NCBI GenBank assembly: GCA_002396325.1
Contig: DGXM01000224.1
Span: 1-9,013, forward strand
Origin: Treponema sp. UBA4232
GTDB taxonomy: Bacteria > Spirochaetota > Spirochaetia > Treponematales > Treponemataceae
DNA length: 9,013 bases
Direction of reading: 5' to 3'
The notes beneath the pieces were generated by a model. The model was not told the origin of the DNA and ran no database searches. It saw nothing but the letters and a program-made list of their open reading frames with translations. Position numbers and translations under genes: made by a program. Shown here piece by piece: positions 5,804 through 9,013 of the stretch. How positions within the stretch are numbered: the first letter of the stretch is position 1; the number at the start of each line of letters is the position of its first letter.

Positions 5804-7876
5804 TCACACTTTGAACTGATCAATCTGACTTCCAATTCTGTCGATAGACTCGTTCATCGTTCCGGTTATCTGAATAAGTGATTCGTCTGCACTCTTGATG
5901 CGGTCAACCATGCGTTCAACTTTGCCCATCAAATCTTCCATCGTTCCTGAAACATCCTTCAGTTGTGAAACATCCTCAACGATGCGCTGACTTCCACGTT
6001 CCATTTCATCCGAAGCGGACTGAACCTGCAGTGTGGAATCATTCATATAGCCCAATGCGCTGTCAATCAGTTTAGAACCTTCAGCCTGCTCTTCCATTGA
6101 ACCACGGATTTCACGAACAAGATCGCCTGTGCCGCGAAGTTTTTCCACCATCTTTCCGAGAGCCGTATCCGACTCGTTGGAAGCACGAACAACTTCCTCA
6201 ATTGATTTCTGAATTCCTTTAAGCTGCTTTCCAATATTTTTTGACTGCGTTGAAGAGTTCTCCGAAAGTTTACGTATTTCATCGGCAACAACGCTGAATC
6301 CTTTTCCTGTTTCACCAGCGTGGGCCGCTTCGATTGCCGCATTCATAGCAAGAAGATTTGTCTGCTCTGCAATTGAAGAAATGACGGCATTTGCATCGTT
6401 AAGCATTTTGGACTGCTGCTCAATCTCCTGAATCAAAGTACTCACCGCATGCTGACTTTCAGTTCCCTCGCTAAGATTGCTGTAAAGTGACTCATACTCA
6501 GTGGAAAGTTTTTCGATTGAATTGTTTACCGCACTGATGTTTCCAACCATTTCATTCACAGCGGATGATGCATTCTGCACGCCGGAACTCTGCTCGCTTA
6601 TCAACTTCCGCAGACTTGAAATGGTCTGGGCAATCTGGTGAACCGCGGATGCCGTGCTTTCCACATTTGCATTCTGCTTTCCGATGCAGTCTCCAACATC
6701 GCTGATTCCCGTTCTGATTTCAGAAATGGATCCGTTGTTTTCTTCCACCGTTGAATTGAGGCTTGCGTCCGCATTTGAAAGCTCGCCCTTCGAAGTCTTT
6801 ATATCGGAAACAATATCCTGAAGCTTTTCGGTGAAGACATTGAAGCCTGACACCAACTCGTTGATTTCCGAGGTGGCACGAATGTCAAGACGCTTTGTAA
6901 GATCCGCATTTCCAGAAGCGATTTTTTTGATTGCATCTCCCACGCGCTTCAGAGGTCTCAGATAAGAAGCAAGAATCACCACACAGAATCCCGAAGCCAC
7001 AATGATTGTGACCAGACTTATGATGATGAGAGAAAGGAGCATACGGTCAACACCGCTGTAGAAATCAGCATAAGGAGCCATGCACACAACCGACCAATCG
7101 CAGCCGGAAACCGGCTGAAAGGCAACTGAATATTTCACGCCCTCATCATCCGCAAAAACAGCAGTATCTGTTTCACCGTTTTGTATGCGTTCGATTATGG
7201 GAAGAAAATTTTTGGGAGCCTCGTCGCTGATGAGTTTTCCCTCGTTCACATTGTCTTGAATTTCATGCGCCACATATTTGCCTGTCTTTCTGTTGATGAC
7301 ATAAGGATGAGAGTTTTTTCCGACTGTGATTGCAGACACGGTGCGGCACAACTCGGTGCTGTCCAAAACAGAAACAACAACCGCAAGTTGTTTTCCGTTT
7401 TCTTCGTAAACCGGCTGGGCGTAGAAGGTGGAAAGATTTCCGTTCACAGGGCTCCAGTTGGGATCCATCAAAGATCTTTTTCCCGTGATTGCGATGGCAA
7501 GATATTCACGTTCATGCAGGTCGCTGTATTTTTCCGTCGTAGTCCAACCCACACCGTGACTGTCGTAAATAGCCATTCCCAGATAATTGGGATTTCCACC
7601 CGTAGCGGAATTCACAAGACGCCACTTGTCGTGCAAATCAACAGACGGATCTTTTATTATTGAAAGACTTGCAAGTGCTTCAAGCATTTTGTATTCACGC
7701 TCGTTTACATTTGAAATTTGAGATGCTGTAGCAAGCGCCAGATTTTTGTTTTCTTCTTCCACAGCAGTTGTAATTTCCTTCTTTGCGACGGAATAGGAAA
7801 TGCTCACGAAAATCACATTTGAAAGAATGATAATCCCCAGAATCCACAGAGATAATTTTGCCCTCATGCTTAACAT
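5804..7876 (-). CDS. Methyl-accepting chemotaxis protein with dCache sensor
   Basis: A 690-residue transmembrane chemoreceptor. The first membrane helix is at about 8-30. A large extracytoplasmic dCache-type sensor spans about 31-278, with the characteristic H-E-R-E-Y-L segment (121-126) and W-S-V-V-x-M-A-P near its end (261-268). The second helix is at about 280-304, a HAMP domain at about 304-356, and a long coiled-coil signalling domain follows. Its conserved tip (E-Q-T-N-L-L-A-M-N-A-A-I-E-A-A, 504-518, then H-A-G-E) is the contact for CheA and CheW. No C-terminal CheR-binding pentapeptide of the N-W-E-T-F type is present. The R-x-W-Y element of the amino-acid-binding dCache motif is not seen (R-E-Y-L instead), so the ligand may not be an amino acid. 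The start is fixed by GAGGT (complement of 7883-7887), six bases before the ATG. It converges on slt with three bases between stop codons. Confidence 0.95.
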   Translation of the reverse strand: MLSMRAKLSLWILGIIILSNVIFVSISYSVAKKEITTAVEEENKNLALATASQISNVNEREYKMLEALASLSIIKDPSVDLHDKWRLVNSATGGNPNYLGMAIYDSHGVGWTTTEKYSDLHEREYLAIAITGKRSLMDPNWSPVNGNLSTFYAQPVYEENGKQLAVVVSVLDSTELCRTVSAITVGKNSHPYVINRKTGKYVAHEIQDNVNEGKLISDEAPKNFLPIIERIQNGETDTAVFADDEGVKYSVAFQPVSGCDWSVVCMAPYADFYSGVDRMLLSLIIISLVTIIVASGFCVVILASYLRPLKRVGDAIKKIASGNADLTKRLDIRATSEINELVSGFNVFTEKLQDIVSDIKTSKGELSNADASLNSTVEENNGSISEIRTGISDVGDCIGKQNANVESTASAVHQIAQTISSLRKLISEQSSGVQNASSAVNEMVGNISAVNNSIEKLSTEYESLYSNLSEGTESQHAVSTLIQEIEQQSKMLNDANAVISSIAEQTNLLAMNAAIEAAHAGETGKGFSVVADEIRKLSENSSTQSKNIGKQLKGIQKSIEEVVRASNESDTALGKMVEKLRGTGDLVREIRGSMEEQAEGSKLIDSALGYMNDSTLQVQSASDEMERGSQRIVEDVSQLKDVSGTMEDLMGKVERMVDRIKSADESLIQITGTMNESIDRIGSQIDQFKV

Positions 7877-7930
7877 AAATTTACCTCGTTTTGTAATTTT
7901 TCTTGTGATTTATTTTCACAGCCACTTTAT

Positions 7931-7959
7931 ATTCTATCACCAGATTCGCAATATGTAAA
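7931..7959 (-). promoter_or_regulatory. Sigma-70-like promoter of the chemoreceptor gene
   Basis: On the minus strand TTTACA (complement of 7954-7959) and TAGAAT (complement of 7931-7936) each differ from the -35 and -10 consensus at one position and are separated by exactly 17 bases. Transcription would start near 7924, giving a leader of about 48 bases that contains the GAGGT ribosome-binding site. Confidence 0.55.
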
Positions 7960-7998
7960 ATTTTATCGCCCAATTCATGTAATTTTCGGCATTCTTCA

Positions 7999-8013
7999 CA
8001 TAAAACTTTTATG
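7999..8013. promoter_or_regulatory. 15-base palindrome, possible operator
   Basis: CATAAAA, one central C, then TTTTATG forms a perfect 7+7 palindrome. It lies about 75 bases upstream of the predicted chemoreceptor start point and about 200 bases upstream of rlpA. A site of this size could bind a dimeric regulator, but an A+T-rich region produces such palindromes by chance fairly often, and no second copy was seen in the window. Confidence 0.25.
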
Positions 8014-8184
8014 ATGTGCCAAAAGCTCCGCACAAAAAAGGCTGATACCGCAAAATGCACATTAGTTTTACCCGTCAATAATCCTGCCTCAATTTTCACA
8101 GTAGAATTATTTGAGATTTTAAAGAAATTGGAGCAGCTTTTCAAATCAACATTTCCTTAAAAGAAAGCATTTTATTATTTGCTT

Positions 8185-8190
8185 TATACT
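8185..8190 (+). promoter_or_regulatory. Possible -10 box for rlpA
   Basis: TATACT at 8185-8190 is one base from the -10 consensus. No convincing -35 hexamer lies 16 to 18 bases upstream. If used, transcription would begin near 8197 and leave a leader of only about 22 bases without a ribosome-binding site. Confidence 0.3.
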
Positions 8191-8218
8191 TCACAATCCA
8201 TACTCCGATATTTAAAAC

Positions 8219-8929
8219 ATGAAAAGGTGTGTTATTTTTTTACTTACAATTTTAATGATCTCGACAACGGCTTTTGCCGATGAGCTTTACAAGTCCAATG
8301 TGGTGGCCTCATATTACGGTGAGGAATTTCAGGGGAATCGGACAGCAAGCGGAGAGCCATTCAACATGAACGACTATACTGCGGCACACAACACCCTTCC
8401 CTTCAACACTCTTGTAAAAGTAGTCAACTTGAGCAATTCAAAATCCGTGGTGGTCAGAATCAACGACAGAGGTCCGAGCATTCCCGGACGCGAAATTGAT
8501 GTTTCGAAAGCCGCCGCCACAGACCTTGGCATGCTCAGATCAGGAACCGCACGTGTGGCCCTTGAGATTGTGCAATGGGGAACAAACAACGGTCCCACGA
8601 CCCATGTGGACGGAGTTTCGGAAAGACCTTTCGTAAAAGGAATCACCCCGGTCCATGCAGTTGAAAAACATTACGACGTACAGCTCGGTGCTTACAGCGA
8701 TTTCGACAATGCGGAGATAATGGCAACACGTCTTTCGGATGAAGGATTTTCAAACATCGCATATCAGACGGAAGGAAACATTACACGCGTGGTGCTCAGG
8801 GATATTTCTGCCGCGGATTTGGATTTCGTGGTTGACGCATTGAAACAGCATGGATTTTCATCTTATCTCGTTCGCCAAAGAAAACTTGATCCTGTTGTAA
8901 AACAGTCCTCAGTGGCAGCGGAAAAATAA
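8219..8929 (+). CDS. rlpA: RlpA-like septal lytic transglycosylase with SPOR domain
   Basis: A 236-residue exported protein. Residues 1-20 form a type I signal peptide (MKRCVIFLL core, cleavage after AFA); unlike many RlpA proteins it has no lipobox, so it should be soluble in the periplasm. The double-psi beta-barrel domain spans about 27-118, with A-S-Y-Y-G (30-34), T-A-S-G-E (42-46), A-A-H-N-T-L-P (55-61), R-I-N-D-R-G-P (80-86) and E-I-D-V-S (92-96). Glu46, His57 and Asp83 have the spacing of the active-site residues of Pseudomonas RlpA, which cleaves glycan strands lacking stem peptides. A SPOR domain at about 151-219 (Y-D-V-Q-L-G-A-Y start) should bind such denuded glycan at division sites. 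The start gives an intact signal peptide, but no Shine-Dalgarno sequence is visible before it. The next gene begins one base after the stop, indicating an operon. Confidence 0.92.
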   Translation: MKRCVIFLLTILMISTTAFADELYKSNVVASYYGEEFQGNRTASGEPFNMNDYTAAHNTLPFNTLVKVVNLSNSKSVVVRINDRGPSIPGREIDVSKAAATDLGMLRSGTARVALEIVQWGTNNGPTTHVDGVSERPFVKGITPVHAVEKHYDVQLGAYSDFDNAEIMATRLSDEGFSNIAYQTEGNITRVVLRDISAADLDFVVDALKQHGFSSYLVRQRKLDPVVKQSSVAAEK

Positions 8930-8930
8930 A

Positions 8931-9013
8931 ATGAAAAAAATCTTCCTTCTTGCCGCAGTCCTCTTTGCTCTTTCGACTCCTGTGTTTGCAGACTATGTTT
9001 ACAAATCAGGAGT
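8931..9013 (+). CDS. Start of an exported protein, cut by the window edge
   Basis: Only the first 27 codons are present. They encode a clean type I signal peptide (MKKIFLLAAVLFALSTPVFA) followed by D-Y-V-Y-K-S-G. The ATG lies one base after the rlpA stop, with at best a weak CGGAA seven bases upstream, so translational coupling is likely. The mature start resembles that of RlpA immediately upstream (F-A-D-x-x-Y-K-S-x-V in both), which hints that this is a second RlpA-like protein. The sequence is too short to confirm that. Confidence 0.75.
   Translation, partial: MKKIFLLAAVLFALSTPVFADYVYKSG

Larger units (their letters stand above)
7877..8218. other. A+T-rich divergent intergenic region
   Basis: These 342 bases separate the divergent chemoreceptor and rlpA genes and are visibly richer in A+T than either. 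They contain a good minus-strand promoter, a 15-base palindrome and a weak plus-strand -10 box, each listed separately. A minus-strand frame of 87 codons crosses most of the region, but it begins at TTG, overlaps the promoter and has no recognisable domain, so I do not call it a gene. No tRNA, known riboswitch or terminator was seen. Confidence 0.6.

Noticed and set aside
7881..8144. Minus-strand frame of 87 codons just upstream of the chemoreceptor gene
   Set aside because: It starts at TTG, is much more A+T-rich than the surrounding genes, covers the predicted chemoreceptor promoter and ribosome-binding site, and shows no domain. An AAGGA nine bases before the TTG leaves a small chance that it is real.

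Overview
The window looks like chromosomal DNA of a spirochaete, most likely a gut or oral Treponema. This is inference from gene style: LysM and Slt cell-wall genes, a long dCache chemoreceptor and an RlpA/SPOR protein. No rRNA or other phylogenetic marker is present. I see no mobile element, CRISPR array, tRNA or rRNA. Base composition is even across the genes and clearly more A+T-rich in the one long gap (7877-8218).

Layout, left to right. (1) 1-209 is non-coding, with an extended -10 promoter and a structured leader. (2) 210-1064 (+) encodes a secreted protein built from about eight 26-residue YD/RHS-like tandem repeats, closed by a clear terminator at 1078-1111. (3) 1229-3730 (+) encodes an 833-residue single-pass membrane protein. 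Its N-terminus resembles only the substrate-binding beta domain of DnaK/Hsp70, followed by a long acidic linker, one membrane helix and a C-terminal LysM domain. (4) 3734-5800 (+), three bases downstream and starting with TTG, encodes a periplasmic Slt70-type lytic transglycosylase. (5) 5804-7876 (-) is a convergent methyl-accepting chemotaxis protein with a dCache sensor. (6) 7877-8218 is an intergenic region holding divergent promoter signals and a short palindrome. (7) 8219-8929 (+) is RlpA (double-psi beta barrel plus SPOR). (8) 8931-9013 (+) is the start of another exported protein whose mature N-terminus resembles that of RlpA.

The common theme is the cell wall. Slt and RlpA are both expected to cut glycan strands; LysM and SPOR are both glycan-binding modules. 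The most unusual object is the 1229-3730 protein. Its order (Hsp70-type peptide-binding domain, acidic disordered arm with a repeated P-[DE]-F motif, membrane helix, periplasmic arm, LysM) suggests a tether that links cytoplasmic partners to peptidoglycan, made together with a glycan-cutting enzyme. That role is inference; the domain order is read directly from the translation.
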